A DNA stretch of 35,273 nucleotides from an uncultured Mitsuokella sp. (GTDB lineage Bacteria > Bacillota > Negativicutes > Selenomonadales > Selenomonadaceae), in the NCBI GenBank assembly GCA_945877355.1, contig CAMCRT010000018.1, forward strand, positions 1-35,273, in the 5' to 3' direction. Shown here one piece after another: positions 8,422 through 16,946 of the stretch (position 1 is the first letter of the stretch; the number at the start of each line of letters is the position of its first letter). A program made the translations under genes and the position numbers. The notes under the pieces were generated by a model, which searched no databases, was not told the origin of the DNA, and worked only from the letters and a program-made list of their open reading frames with translations.

Positions 8422-8439
8422 ATAGTCTCCCTCCCGCTC

Positions 8440-9330
8440 TCAGCGGATGACCTGGGTGCCGATGCCCTTTGAGGTGAATATCTCCAGGATGATGGAGTGC
8501 TCGAGGCGTCCATCGATGATGTGGGCTTTTCCCGCGCCCTCTTCGAGTGCTGTGAGGCAGGCCTCCACCTTGGGGATCATGCCGCCGGCGATGCTGCCGT
8601 CCTTGATGTAGTCCCGGGCTTCCTTGGCGTGGAGCGTCGACAGGAAAGAGCTCTTGTCACTGAAGTCCTTGTAGATGCCCTCCGTATCCGTCAGGAGCAG
8701 CAGCTTTTCTGCCTTCAGGGCCCCTGCGATCTCCGCCGCCACATAGTCGGCATTGATGTTGTAGCTCTCGCCGCCCTCGCCGACGCCGATGGGCGCGATG
8801 ACGGGGATATAGCCCCCATCGAGGAGGTCGACGAGCAGCGCCTCGCGGATTTCCTTCACGGTGCCCACATAGCCGATGTCGACCTTGCGCTTTTCCTCGC
8901 CCTCGTAGACGGTGGCGAGCTTCTTCTCCGCCGTGATGAGCCCTGCGTCCTTGCCGGAGATGCCGACGGCACGGGCGCCTCGGCGGTTCAGCAGGTTCAC
9001 AATCTCGGAGTTCACCTTGCCATCGAGGACCATCTCGGCGATCTCCACCGTCTCCTCATCCGTGACCCGGAGGCCGGAGACGAAGCTCGTCTCCTTGCCC
9101 ACGCGCCCGAGGAACTCCGTAATCTCCGGGCCGCCTCCATGGATGATGACGGGGCGGATGCCCACGTACTTCATGAGGGCCACGTCCTCCATGACCTTTT
9201 CCTTCAGGGAGTCGTTTATCATGGCGTTGCCACCGTACTTGATGACGACGGTCTTGCCGTAGAATTCCTGGATATAGGGCAGGGCCTCCACGAGGATCTG
9301 GGCCTTGTCCTTTGCTTCAAATTCCTTCAT
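8440..9330 (-). CDS. argB: acetylglutamate kinase, arginine-sensitive type
   Basis: A 296-residue kinase that phosphorylates N-acetylglutamate, the controlled step of the pathway. It has VIKYGGNAM with the phosphate-binding lysine, the substrate loop IIHGGGPEI and the YNINAD motif. Two features mark the arginine-inhibited hexameric class: an N-terminal helix before the kinase core (AQILVEALPYIQEFYGKT) and the C-terminal HSIILEIFTSKGIGTQV signature. Feedback inhibition by arginine is therefore inferred. GGAGAT precedes the ATG. It lies 16 bases after argJ. Confidence 0.96.
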   Translation of the reverse strand: MKEFEAKDKAQILVEALPYIQEFYGKTVVIKYGGNAMINDSLKEKVMEDVALMKYVGIRPVIIHGGGPEITEFLGRVGKETSFVSGLRVTDEETVEIAEMVLDGKVNSEIVNLLNRRGARAVGISGKDAGLITAEKKLATVYEGEEKRKVDIGYVGTVKEIREALLVDLLDGGYIPVIAPIGVGEGGESYNINADYVAAEIAGALKAEKLLLLTDTEGIYKDFSDKSSFLSTLHAKEARDYIKDGSIAGGMIPKVEACLTALEEGAGKAHIIDGRLEHSIILEIFTSKGIGTQVIR

Positions 9331-9346
9331 ATCTCCACCACCATCA

Positions 9347-10558
9347 TCAGGTATGGTATTCGCCGTTGATCTTCACGTACTCATAGGAGAAATCGCAGGT
9401 CCAGACGGTGGCCGAGGCCTCCCCCTCCCCCATGTCGATGTCGATGATGATATCGTGGGCTGCCATGACGGAGCGGAGTGCCGCCTCATCGTAGGCCGCG
9501 CCCACGCCCTTGGCGTAGACGGGGATGCCGCCGAACTTCACGACGGTCTTATTGGGGTCCATGGGGACGCCTGCATAGCCCACGGCGCAGATCACGCGGC
9601 CCCAGTTCGGATCCTCGCCGAAGAAGGCGGTCTTGACGAGGGGGCTGTTGGCGACGGCCATGCCAATCTGCTTTGCGTCCGCAAAGGACTTGGTGCCCGT
9701 GACATTTATGGTCAGGAACTTCGTGGCACCCTCGCCGTCGGAGGCGATGTGCTCCGCCAGGCCCCGACAGATCTTGTGGAGGGCGTCCTCCACTGCCTTG
9801 TAGTCATCGTTTTCCGACGTAATCTTCAGGTTGCCTGCCTCGCCGTTGGCGAGGACGATGGCCATGTCGTTCGTGCTCATGTCGCCGTCGATGGAAATCA
9901 TGTTGAAGGTCTTCTCCACCACATTGGAAAGGGCCTTCTGGAGCAGGGGCTGGTCGATGGCCACGTCCGTGGTGATGAAGGTGAGCATGGTGGCCATGTT
10001 CGGCTGGATCATGCCGGAGCCCTTCGCGATGGCGCCGAAGCGGACGGGGACGCCGCCGATATTGACCTCGAGGGCGCAGGCCTTCGAGTGGGTGTCCGTG
10101 GTGATGATGGCGTTGCCCGCGTCCACGCTGCCCGTGGTGGAGAGATTCTTCACGGCGGCCTCGATGCCGGCCTTGAGCTTCTCCATAGGGAGGTTCACGC
10201 CGATGACGCCGGTGGAGGCCACGATGACGTCGTCCGGCTGGATGCCGAGGGCCTTTGCAGCCGAGGCCTGGGTGTCCTTTGCGTCCTTATCTCCCTGCTC
10301 GCCGGTGCAGGCATTGGCGCAGCCGGCATTTGCCACGATGGCGTGGGCCGTGCCCGTCTTTACGACGGCCTTCGATACGAATACCGGGGCTGCTGCCACC
10401 TGGTTCTGGGTGAAGGTGCCGGCGACTGCCGCTTCCTTCTCCGTGTAGATCACAGCCACGTCGAGATTGCCGCTCTTCTTGATGCCGGCCTTTACGCCGG
10501 CTGCGGTGAAGCCCTTCGGGAAGGTGACGCCTGCTTTTGCATTCTTATCGCTGAACAT
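9347..10558 (-). CDS. argJ: bifunctional ornithine acetyltransferase / N-acetylglutamate synthase
   Basis: A 403-residue enzyme that transfers the acetyl group of N-acetylornithine to glutamate, closing the acetyl cycle. Some members also use acetyl-CoA. The self-cleavage site is visible in AKGSGMIQPNMATMLTF, where the Thr after Ala becomes the N-terminal nucleophile of the beta chain. The final KINGEYHT matches the family's usual ending. GGAGGAAATAAC precedes the ATG. No argA or argE is present here, so the cyclic route is likely. Whether the enzyme is mono- or bifunctional cannot be read from sequence alone. Confidence 0.95.
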   Translation of the reverse strand: MFSDKNAKAGVTFPKGFTAAGVKAGIKKSGNLDVAVIYTEKEAAVAGTFTQNQVAAAPVFVSKAVVKTGTAHAIVANAGCANACTGEQGDKDAKDTQASAAKALGIQPDDVIVASTGVIGVNLPMEKLKAGIEAAVKNLSTTGSVDAGNAIITTDTHSKACALEVNIGGVPVRFGAIAKGSGMIQPNMATMLTFITTDVAIDQPLLQKALSNVVEKTFNMISIDGDMSTNDMAIVLANGEAGNLKITSENDDYKAVEDALHKICRGLAEHIASDGEGATKFLTINVTGTKSFADAKQIGMAVANSPLVKTAFFGEDPNWGRVICAVGYAGVPMDPNKTVVKFGGIPVYAKGVGAAYDEAALRSVMAAHDIIIDIDMGEGEASATVWTCDFSYEYVKINGEYHT

Positions 10559-10609
10559 GTTATTTCCTCCAGAGTGAATAAATATTCATAAATTCGGCTT
10601 GAATTTGCA

Positions 10610-11644
10610 TCATGGGTACATGGGGATGGTGTCGAGGCCGAGCTTTTCGTCGAAGCCACAGGCGATGTTGAAGTTCTGCACCGCCTGGCCTGCCGCCCCC
10701 TTCACGAGGTTGTCGATGGCGGAGAGCACGATGACGCGGCCCGTGCGGCTGTCGATGTGCCAGCCGATATCGCAGAGGTTCGAGCCTCGGACCGCCTTCG
10801 TGCTGGGATAGCCGCCCCGGTCCAGAAGCCGGATAAAGAACTCATCGCCGTAGAGATTCTGGAAGGCTGCGTCCACCTGCTCCGGCGTGACGCCTGCCTT
10901 CAGGCTCGCATAGCAGGTGGCGAGGATCCCCCGGGACATGGGCACGAGATGGGGCGTGAAGTTTATGATGGTCTTCTCGCCGGAGAGGTCCGTCAGGGCC
11001 TGCTCGATTTCCGGCGTGTGGCGGTGGGTCGCCACGCCGTAGGCGGTGAAGCTGTCGTAGAGCTCCGGGAAGTGATTCGACTGCTTCGGGGAGCGGCCCG
11101 CGCCGGAGACGCCGGACTTCGCATCGACGATGATGGTATTCTCATCGATGAGATGATCCTTGGCCAGGGGCGCGAGGGCCAGAATGCTCGCCGTGGTGAA
11201 GCAGCCCGCATTGCCGATGATCTTCGCACCTCGGATATCCTCCCGGTAGAGCTCGGCGAGGCCGTAGACGCGGGGCGCGTCCCTGTGGGTGTGCTCCACG
11301 TGGTACCAGGCCTCATAGACCTCCGTATCGTCGAAGCGGTAGTCCGCGCCCAGGTCGATGATGCGCGTTGGGAGACTCTCCAGCGCCTTCCCCACTCTCA
11401 TGGCGTGGCCGTGCGGGAGGGCGATGAATACGAAGTCGCTGTCCCGGCCGATATTCTCTATATCTGCCATGGACTCCAGCACCATGTCGCATCGCCCGCG
11501 AAGGTGCGGGTAGAGCGACGAGAGCTTCTCTCCCGTGTGGCTCTCCGATGTGATATGGACGACCTCCGCCTCCGGGTGATTGTACAGGATCCGCAGGAGC
11601 TCCGCCCCCGCATACCCCGTGGCGCCGATAATGCTGACTTTCAT
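10610..11644 (-). CDS. argC: N-acetyl-gamma-glutamyl-phosphate reductase
   Basis: A 344-residue NADPH-dependent reductase that makes N-acetylglutamate semialdehyde. The N-terminal Rossmann motif is GATGYAGAELLRIL, and the catalytic cysteine lies in IIGNAGCFTTASILALAPL. Length matches the family. GGAGGGATTTT precedes the ATG at 11644. It is the first gene of argCJBD and follows a promoter with an arginine-repressor-like box. The terminator of ftsH lies just upstream, so the unit is insulated from the neighbouring operon. Confidence 0.97.
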   Translation of the reverse strand: MKVSIIGATGYAGAELLRILYNHPEAEVVHITSESHTGEKLSSLYPHLRGRCDMVLESMADIENIGRDSDFVFIALPHGHAMRVGKALESLPTRIIDLGADYRFDDTEVYEAWYHVEHTHRDAPRVYGLAELYREDIRGAKIIGNAGCFTTASILALAPLAKDHLIDENTIIVDAKSGVSGAGRSPKQSNHFPELYDSFTAYGVATHRHTPEIEQALTDLSGEKTIINFTPHLVPMSRGILATCYASLKAGVTPEQVDAAFQNLYGDEFFIRLLDRGGYPSTKAVRGSNLCDIGWHIDSRTGRVIVLSAIDNLVKGAAGQAVQNFNIACGFDEKLGLDTIPMYP

Positions 11645-11693
11645 AAAATCCCTCCACCACTTATCTCCGGCTCTTGCCGTGATGATGTTTATA

Positions 11694-11723
11694 ATTATAC
11701 AACTTTATTGCATAAACTTGCAA
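11694..11723 (-). promoter_or_regulatory. argC promoter with ARG-box-like operator
   Basis: On the minus strand TTGCAA (11723-11718), an 18-base spacer and TATAAT (11699-11694) form a good sigma-A promoter. The 14-mer TGCAAGTTTATGCA (11722-11709) fits the ArgR/AhrC core TGNATNNNNATNCA at all fixed positions but one, and it covers the -35 and spacer. Arginine-dependent repression is inferred. Confidence 0.65.
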
Positions 11724-11752
11724 GCATTTTTGGATATTTGTCTCGAATTTTC

Positions 11753-11800
11753 TCAAAAAAAAGACAAGAATCAGGTTCACATGTGCTGACTCTTGTCTTT
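11753..11800 (-). terminator. terminator of the rny-ftsH operon
   Basis: AAAGACAAGA (11760-11769) pairs with TCTTGTCTTT (11791-11800), with inner TCA/TGA pairing, and is followed by eight T residues on the minus strand. It lies 29 bases past the ftsH stop and just before the argC promoter. Confidence 0.9.
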
Positions 11801-11829
11801 TGACCTCCTCTCTCGGGAAGGTTTTCTTC

Positions 11830-13770
11830 TTATGCCAAATTGTAGGGATGTGTCTCCGGCTCTGTCGCAACCGGCTCCGGGGAGCTCTTCTGCTCCTCCG
11901 GCCCCGATTCCCCGGATTCCCCGGATTCCCCGGATTCATCGGATGCCTTCGGCAGCTCTTCCTCGCCGTTGAGAATCTTCATGAATTCATCGCCGGTGAT
12001 GGTTTCCTTCTCATAGAGATAGGCCGCCAGGGCGTCGAGCTTTTCCCGGTTGTCCTCCAGGAGCTTCTTCGCCTTGTCATGCTGGGCGCGGACGAGCTCC
12101 ACCACCCGCTTGTCGATTTTCTCCTGGGTGGCAGCGGAGCAGGCCAGCGTCGTGTCACCGCCGAGGTACCTGTTGTTCACCGTCTCCATGGCCACCATGT
12201 CGAACTCGTCGCTCATGCCGTAGCGGGTGATCATGGCCCGGGCCATCTTCGTGGCCTGCTCGATGTCGTTGGCAGCGCCCGTGGAGACCTCGCCGAACTT
12301 CACTTCCTCCGCCGCGCGTCCGCCGGTGAAGGTGGCGATCTTGTTCTCCAGCTCCTCCCGGGTCAGCAGGTACTTATCCTGCTCCTCCACCTGCATGGTG
12401 TAGCCGAGAGCCCCCGAGGTGCGGGGGATGATGGTGATTTTCTGCACGGGGGCCGAGTGGGACTGGAGGGCCGCCACGAGGGCGTGGCCGATCTCGTGGT
12501 AGGCCACCGTGTGCTTCTCCTTGTCGGAGAGGATGGCGTTCTTCTTCTGGTAGCCGGCGATGACCACCTCCACGCTTTCCTCCAGATCCGTCTGGGTCAC
12601 AGTGCTCCTGCCGCCGCGGACCGCCCGGAGGGCACCCTCATTGATGATGTTGGCGAGCTCTGCACCGGAGGCGCCTGCCGCCATGCGGGCAATGTTGTGG
12701 AAGTTCACGCCCGCGTCCAGCTTGACCTTCTTGCCGTGGACCTTCAGGATATCCTCCCGGCCCTTTAGGTCCGGCAGCTCCACGGGCACCCGCCGGTCAA
12801 AGCGGCCGGGCCGCAGCAGAGCCGGGTCCAAGGAGTCGGGACGGTTTGTGGCCGCCAGGATGATGACGCCCGTGTTGCCCTCGAAGCCGTCCATCTCCGT
12901 CAGGAGCTGATTCAGTGTCTGCTCCCGCTCGTCGTTGCCCATGAGGTTGCCGCTGCGCTTCTGGCCGATGGCGTCGATCTCATCGATAAAGACGATGCAG
13001 GGGGCCTTTTCCTTTGCCTGCTTGAAGAGGTCGCGGACCTTCGAGGCGCCCATGCCCACAAACATCTCCACGAACTCAGAGCCTGCGATGGAGAAGAAGG
13101 GCACATTTGCCTCACCGGCGACGGCCTTTGCCAGCATGGTCTTGCCGGTGCCCGGCGGGCCCACGAGGAGCACGCCCTTCGGCATGGCTGCACCGATGGA
13201 AGAATACTTCTGGGGATTGTGGAGGTAGTCGACGATTTCGGAGAGGTTTTCCTTTGCCTCATCCTCGCCGGCCACATCGCTGAAGTGGATGCCCTCAGAA
13301 GACGGCACGTAGATCTTCGCCTGATTGCCGGAGCCGCCGAACATCATGGAGTTGCCCCCTGCCCTGTCCATGAGCTTGCGGCTCATGTACTGGCCGATGG
13401 CGAAGAAGATAAGGATCGGTAGAATCCAGGCCAAGAAAAAGGAGAGGATGGGATTTGCCTCCGCCTTGATGTCCTGGGTGAAGGTAGCACCGGATTTGTC
13501 AAGGCGCTCCGCCAGGGTCGGATCATTCATGAGGCCCGTCTTGTACTTCTTGTCGTCGTCCTTTTCCGTGAAGACGATCTGATTGGACTGGACCTCCACA
13601 TGGTCGATTTTCTTATCGTCAATGGCCTGCATGAAGGTGCTGTAGTCCACCTGCTGGATCTGGGCCTCTTCAAAGTAGGGCCGCGCCATTTCATTGAACA
13701 TGAGGATGGCCGCTATGACAATGACATAGTAGAACGCCAGCTTCTTGTTGGGCGTCTTCATTTCCTGCAT
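11830..13770 (-). CDS. ftsH: ATP-dependent zinc metalloprotease FtsH
   Basis: A 646-residue membrane-anchored AAA+ protease that extracts and degrades membrane and misfolded proteins. The order is TM helix 1 (about 10-26), an extracytoplasmic domain, TM helix 2 (about 107-126), and the AAA module with Walker A GPPGTGKT (204-211), Walker [12 protein letters not shown] (259-269) and arginine fingers in [10 protein letters not shown]. The zinc motif is HEIGH (425-429), where most relatives read HEAGH; both His and the Glu are kept. The C-terminal tail carries repeated SGE triplets encoded by a short DNA repeat. AGGAGG lies 6 bases before the ATG. It is the last gene of the operon, 3 bases after the Asp23-fusion gene. 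Confidence 0.97.
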   Translation of the reverse strand: MQEMKTPNKKLAFYYVIVIAAILMFNEMARPYFEEAQIQQVDYSTFMQAIDDKKIDHVEVQSNQIVFTEKDDDKKYKTGLMNDPTLAERLDKSGATFTQDIKAEANPILSFFLAWILPILIFFAIGQYMSRKLMDRAGGNSMMFGGSGNQAKIYVPSSEGIHFSDVAGEDEAKENLSEIVDYLHNPQKYSSIGAAMPKGVLLVGPPGTGKTMLAKAVAGEANVPFFSIAGSEFVEMFVGMGASKVRDLFKQAKEKAPCIVFIDEIDAIGQKRSGNLMGNDEREQTLNQLLTEMDGFEGNTGVIILAATNRPDSLDPALLRPGRFDRRVPVELPDLKGREDILKVHGKKVKLDAGVNFHNIARMAAGASGAELANIINEGALRAVRGGRSTVTQTDLEESVEVVIAGYQKKNAILSDKEKHTVAYHEIGHALVAALQSHSAPVQKITIIPRTSGALGYTMQVEEQDKYLLTREELENKIATFTGGRAAEEVKFGEVSTGAANDIEQATKMARAMITRYGMSDEFDMVAMETVNNRYLGGDTTLACSAATQEKIDKRVVELVRAQHDKAKKLLEDNREKLDALAAYLYEKETITGDEFMKILNGEEELPKASDESGESGESGESGPEEQKSSPEPVATEPETHPYNLA

Positions 13771-13773
13771 GAC

Positions 13774-14616
13774 TTACCTCCTTTCCTTCTCCACGACGAG
13801 GGACCGCACCCGGATGCTCACATCGTGCACCGTCATGCCCGTCATGTATTCGATTGCATTTCGCATTTCCCGCTGGACTTCCTGCACGAGGGTGGGGATA
13901 TGGCTGCCGTAGGTGAGGCTCACGTCGCTGGTGATATGGAGCCCCCGATCCTCCTCCCCCTCGTAGACGTGGGAGACATGGATATGATTGATGCTCCGCA
14001 CGGCTGTGAGCGTCTCCAGCTTCTTGCGGATGATTTCCCGGATGGCCTCATCGTCGATGATGAGCTTCCCGAAATAGCTAAAGGCGGGCCGGACGATGGA
14101 TTTCTCCCCCAGGCGACGCCGCTTCGTGGAGCTCTGCTTGAAGAAGGACTGCAGCGGGTCGATGAGATAACCGGAGAAATGAGGCTTCAGCTCGATGGTG
14201 GGCACAGGGATGATGTGTTTTCCCTGCTTCAGCCGGTAGAACTGCGCCTTCTCCATATCCGCCTTCGAGGCGATGTCCTCTATGCGGATAATCTTCTTGA
14301 TGGAGGGGAGCTTCAGGGCCTTTGTGATCTTATGCACCATGTTTTCCGAGGTGCCCAGCACGAGAATGCGCTTTGGGAGCACCTTCTCTATGGCCGCCCG
14401 GACGCTCTCCGCATGGCCTGGCAGGACGAATATGGCGCGCCGCACCGCCATGATGCGATTTTGCTCCTTCTTTGCCGAGGCGCCGGCGACGATCTTTCCA
14501 TCCTTTATGAGAATGCCGTCGTCAATGATGGCATCCGCGTGCTGCTTGTGAGCCACCACCAGCGCCCTGTGGCTTTTGCCAGTGCCGCTGGGGCCGACGA
14601 GTGCGATTACATCCAT
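13774..14616 (-). CDS. P-loop NTPase fused to an Asp23/Gls24 domain
   Basis: A 280-residue soluble protein. Residues 1-20 form a nucleotide-binding start (MDVIALVGPSGTGKSHRALV, Walker A GPSGTGKS). The middle part is unassigned and basic (KRRRLGEKSIVRP). From about residue 185 the sequence GKLIIDDEAIREIIRKKLE, followed by alternating strands and a final MTGMTVHDVSIRVRSLVV, has the layout of Asp23/Gls24 alkaline-shock domains. Those domains are normally free-standing envelope-stress proteins. No TM segment is seen. It sits 3 bases before ftsH and 15 bases after the PHP gene, so it is co-transcribed with a membrane protease. The function is unknown. A role linking nucleotide binding to envelope quality control is only inferred. 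Confidence 0.8.
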   Translation of the reverse strand: MDVIALVGPSGTGKSHRALVVAHKQHADAIIDDGILIKDGKIVAGASAKKEQNRIMAVRRAIFVLPGHAESVRAAIEKVLPKRILVLGTSENMVHKITKALKLPSIKKIIRIEDIASKADMEKAQFYRLKQGKHIIPVPTIELKPHFSGYLIDPLQSFFKQSSTKRRRLGEKSIVRPAFSYFGKLIIDDEAIREIIRKKLETLTAVRSINHIHVSHVYEGEEDRGLHITSDVSLTYGSHIPTLVQEVQREMRNAIEYMTGMTVHDVSIRVRSLVVEKERR

Positions 14617-14631
14617 CCTGCTTTCCCTCCC

Positions 14632-15459
14632 TTAGGCCTTTTCCGGCTGATATAGGGCCTTTGCGTAGGCATCCTCGATGGTGAACTCCCCGAGCTTTGT
14701 CGGATAGCGCGTTGGGAAGCCGTGGAAGTCCGAGCCCCCCGTCATGAAGAGCTTGTACTTTTCCGCCATCTGCCGGTAGCGCTCCGTATCAGCCGCATCG
14801 TGCTGGGGATAGAATACCTCCAGCCCCTCTAGCCCACTCCGGCAGAGCTCCTCGACGATCGCGTCGTCATGGACGAGCTTCGGGTGGGCAAGTACCGCCT
14901 GTCCGCCTGCCGCCTTGATGAGGCCGAGGATGTCCTCCACCTCCAGCCGGTAGTGGGGCACATAGGCGGGCTTTCCCTTGCTGAGGAGCACGTCAAAGGC
15001 CTCCCGCACGGAGGGGAAATAGCCCTTCTTCACGAGGACCCTGCCGATGTGGGAGCGGCTGATGGACTTGCTGGTGCCGGCGATCTGCAGCACCTCCGCC
15101 TCGCTGACCTCATAGCCGAGGGAATTGAGCTTCCCCACGATCTCCGAGAAGCGATCCCAGCGGGCATTCGTCACCTCGGTGAGCTTGTCGATGAGCTCCG
15201 TGCAAAAGATATCGATATTATAGCCCAGAATGTGGATCTCCTGGGTGGGATGATGGGCGCTGAACTCAATGCCCGGTATGATGCCGATGCTCTTCGCCGG
15301 GTATAGGCCACTGTCATAGAGATGGGCGATGCCATCCACCGTGTCGTGATCCGTTATGGCGATATAGTGAAGCCCCGCCTCTTTTGCTGCTGCGACGAGC
15401 TCCTCCGGCGTCAGCTTGCCGTCGGAAAACGTCGTATGCGTATGAAGGTCGCTTGGCAT
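14632..15459 (-). CDS. PHP-domain phosphoesterase
   Basis: A 275-residue protein of the PHP family. The N-terminus holds the metal motif DLHTHTTFSDG and then AITDHDTVDG. Further metal ligands appear in IPGIEFSAHH, VLAHPKLV and GGSDFHG, giving the usual four-motif arrangement. Close relatives (TrpH/YciV type) hydrolyse 3',5'-nucleoside bisphosphates and trim 5' ends of short RNAs. That would fit the neighbouring RNase Y and YmdB, but the substrate here is inferred. GGAGGAAAGAA precedes the ATG. It lies 39 bases after ymdB. Confidence 0.88.
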   Translation of the reverse strand: MPSDLHTHTTFSDGKLTPEELVAAAKEAGLHYIAITDHDTVDGIAHLYDSGLYPAKSIGIIPGIEFSAHHPTQEIHILGYNIDIFCTELIDKLTEVTNARWDRFSEIVGKLNSLGYEVSEAEVLQIAGTSKSISRSHIGRVLVKKGYFPSVREAFDVLLSKGKPAYVPHYRLEVEDILGLIKAAGGQAVLAHPKLVHDDAIVEELCRSGLEGLEVFYPQHDAADTERYRQMAEKYKLFMTGGSDFHGFPTRYPTKLGEFTIEDAYAKALYQPEKA

Positions 15460-15498
15460 TTCTTTCCTCCAATTCTCTTCTCCTGCTCCATGAGCCTC

Positions 15499-16278
15499 TC
15501 ATGACTCCCGCAGGAAAAAGCGCTCGATGGCCTGCACGCGATTCGTCCCGTCGTCGATGGTCAAAAGGACGCCGCAGAACATGGCCGGCCCCTCTGCCAC
15601 ATCAAAGCGGGCGGGAAGCGCAGAGCGGAATCTCTCGATGATGATTTCTTTCTTGACCCCCAGGACAGAGTCGATGGGACCCGTCATGCCAAGATCCGTG
15701 ATATACGCCGTCCCCTTCGGCAGGATGCACTCGTCCGCCGTCTGCACATGGGTATGGGTGCCCACGACGGCCGTGACCTTGCCATCCAGGAAGTAGCCCA
15801 TGGCGAGCTTTTCCGACGTGGTCTCCGCATGGAAATCCAGCAGGATGATGTCGCTGCTTTCCCGAAGCTCCTGGAGCATGTGCTCCGCCTTCTGGAAAGG
15901 GCAGTCCAGGGCCGGCATGAAGGAGCGGCCGGAGAGGTTCATGACGCCGATATTCTTCGCCTTGAAGGGGTAGACGCACATGCCTTTCCCCGGAGCTCCC
16001 TCCGGATAGTTGGCCGGGCGGATGAGGAAGGGCTCGTCGTCGATGAAGTCCAGCACATCCTTTTTGTCAAAGACGTGGTTGCCGGAGGTGACAATATCGG
16101 CACCCCCTTGGTAGAGCTCATCGAGGGATTTTCGCGTGATGCCTTTGCCCCCGGCGGAGTTCTCCCCATTGACGACAACGATGTCGATGGAGTGCTCCCG
16201 CCGAAGCTCGGGCATAAACTTCCGGAATGCACGCCGACCCGTTCGTCCGACCACATCCCCCACCATCATAATTCGCAT
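15499..16278 (-). CDS. ymdB: YmdB-type metallophosphoesterase (2',3'-cyclic nucleotide phosphodiesterase family)
   Basis: A 259-residue protein with the whole motif set of the family: MVGDVVGRTG, VVNGENSAGGKGIT, TSGNHVFDKKD, LDFHAETTSEK and VGTHTHVQTADE, which supply the two-metal centre. The Bacillus subtilis member hydrolyses 2',3'-cAMP-type nucleotides and affects biofilm and motility decisions. Length is typical. AAAGGCTAAGTC precedes the ATG. As in Bacillus it is near rny, but here a 185-residue gene of unknown function lies between them. Confidence 0.93.
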   Translation of the reverse strand: MRIMMVGDVVGRTGRRAFRKFMPELRREHSIDIVVVNGENSAGGKGITRKSLDELYQGGADIVTSGNHVFDKKDVLDFIDDEPFLIRPANYPEGAPGKGMCVYPFKAKNIGVMNLSGRSFMPALDCPFQKAEHMLQELRESSDIILLDFHAETTSEKLAMGYFLDGKVTAVVGTHTHVQTADECILPKGTAYITDLGMTGPIDSVLGVKKEIIIERFRSALPARFDVAEGPAMFCGVLLTIDDGTNRVQAIERFFLRES

Positions 16279-16289
16279 GACTTAGCCTT

Positions 16290-16847
16290 TCAGTTATTGT
16301 AGACGATGACCCGGTCTCCCTCCCGCAGGCCGATGAGGCTCTGGCGCAGGTGGAGCTTTGGCATCTCGCCCAGCATCTTGTCCAGCACATTGCTTTCCAT
16401 ATCGAGGAAGGAATCCTCCAGGAGGCCATCTGCCTTGTCGATGACGAGGGAGTCGCCGAATTTGTCGATGAGGAGGTCGGCAATCATATCGAGCTCGCCC
16501 CGAGTGAGGGAGGTGAGATCCCGCGTGATATAGCTCAGCACGGTTCCTTTCTCGCCCCTGTCCCCCACATCGACGCTGGCCATGGACACCTCCGGCTCTA
16601 TGCCGTCCTCCAGCACATGATAGGTCTCGATGCTCTCCTGGAGAAAGGCGGGGAACTCCCGAAGCTTTTCCTTCTCCACGTCTCCCTGCAGGAGGAAGTT
16701 TATCTCGAGGGAAAGCCCCTTGGCATCATAGCTTGCCGCGTAGAACTCCGGGTAGCATATCAGGAGGGCTCCGATGAACTCGATGCCCGCCTTCTGCCTC
16801 GCCCGCAGGGCTTCCTTTGTCTTGCGTAGTAAATGAAAGCCAAACAT
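16290..16847 (-). CDS. conserved-looking protein of unknown function between rny and ymdB
   Basis: A 185-residue acidic soluble protein that I do not recognise. It has no signal peptide or TM helix. The N-terminus MFGFHLLRKTKEALRARQKAG is basic and amphipathic. The middle alternates strands and helices (GLSLEINFLLQGDVEKEKLREF, GTVLSYITRDLTSLTRGEL), and the C-terminus ends LREGDRVIVYNN. AGAGGACAATATC precedes the ATG at 16847. It is 11 bases before ymdB and about 100 bases after rny, with a hairpin in that gap. Operon position suggests a part in RNA turnover or its control, which is only inference. Confidence 0.75.
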   Translation of the reverse strand: MFGFHLLRKTKEALRARQKAGIEFIGALLICYPEFYAASYDAKGLSLEINFLLQGDVEKEKLREFPAFLQESIETYHVLEDGIEPEVSMASVDVGDRGEKGTVLSYITRDLTSLTRGELDMIADLLIDKFGDSLVIDKADGLLEDSFLDMESNVLDKMLGEMPKLHLRQSLIGLREGDRVIVYNN

Positions 16848-16870
16848 GATATTGTCCTCTCGATTTGAGA

Positions 16871-16903
16871 AAGAGGGGCGCGGGAAGACCCCGCACCCCT
16901 CTT
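16871..16903 (-). terminator. hairpin after rny, possible partial terminator
   Basis: AGAGGGG and GCGGG arms pair with CCCCGC and CCCCTCT around an AAGA loop (about 16872-16902). On the minus strand a short, broken T-run (TCTTTCTC) follows. It could reduce read-through from rny into the downstream genes or stabilise the rny 3' end. Confidence 0.5.
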
Positions 16904-16946
16904 CGATACTGCCGTATCGCGGGACCGGCAGACGTGCTGCCTTCCC

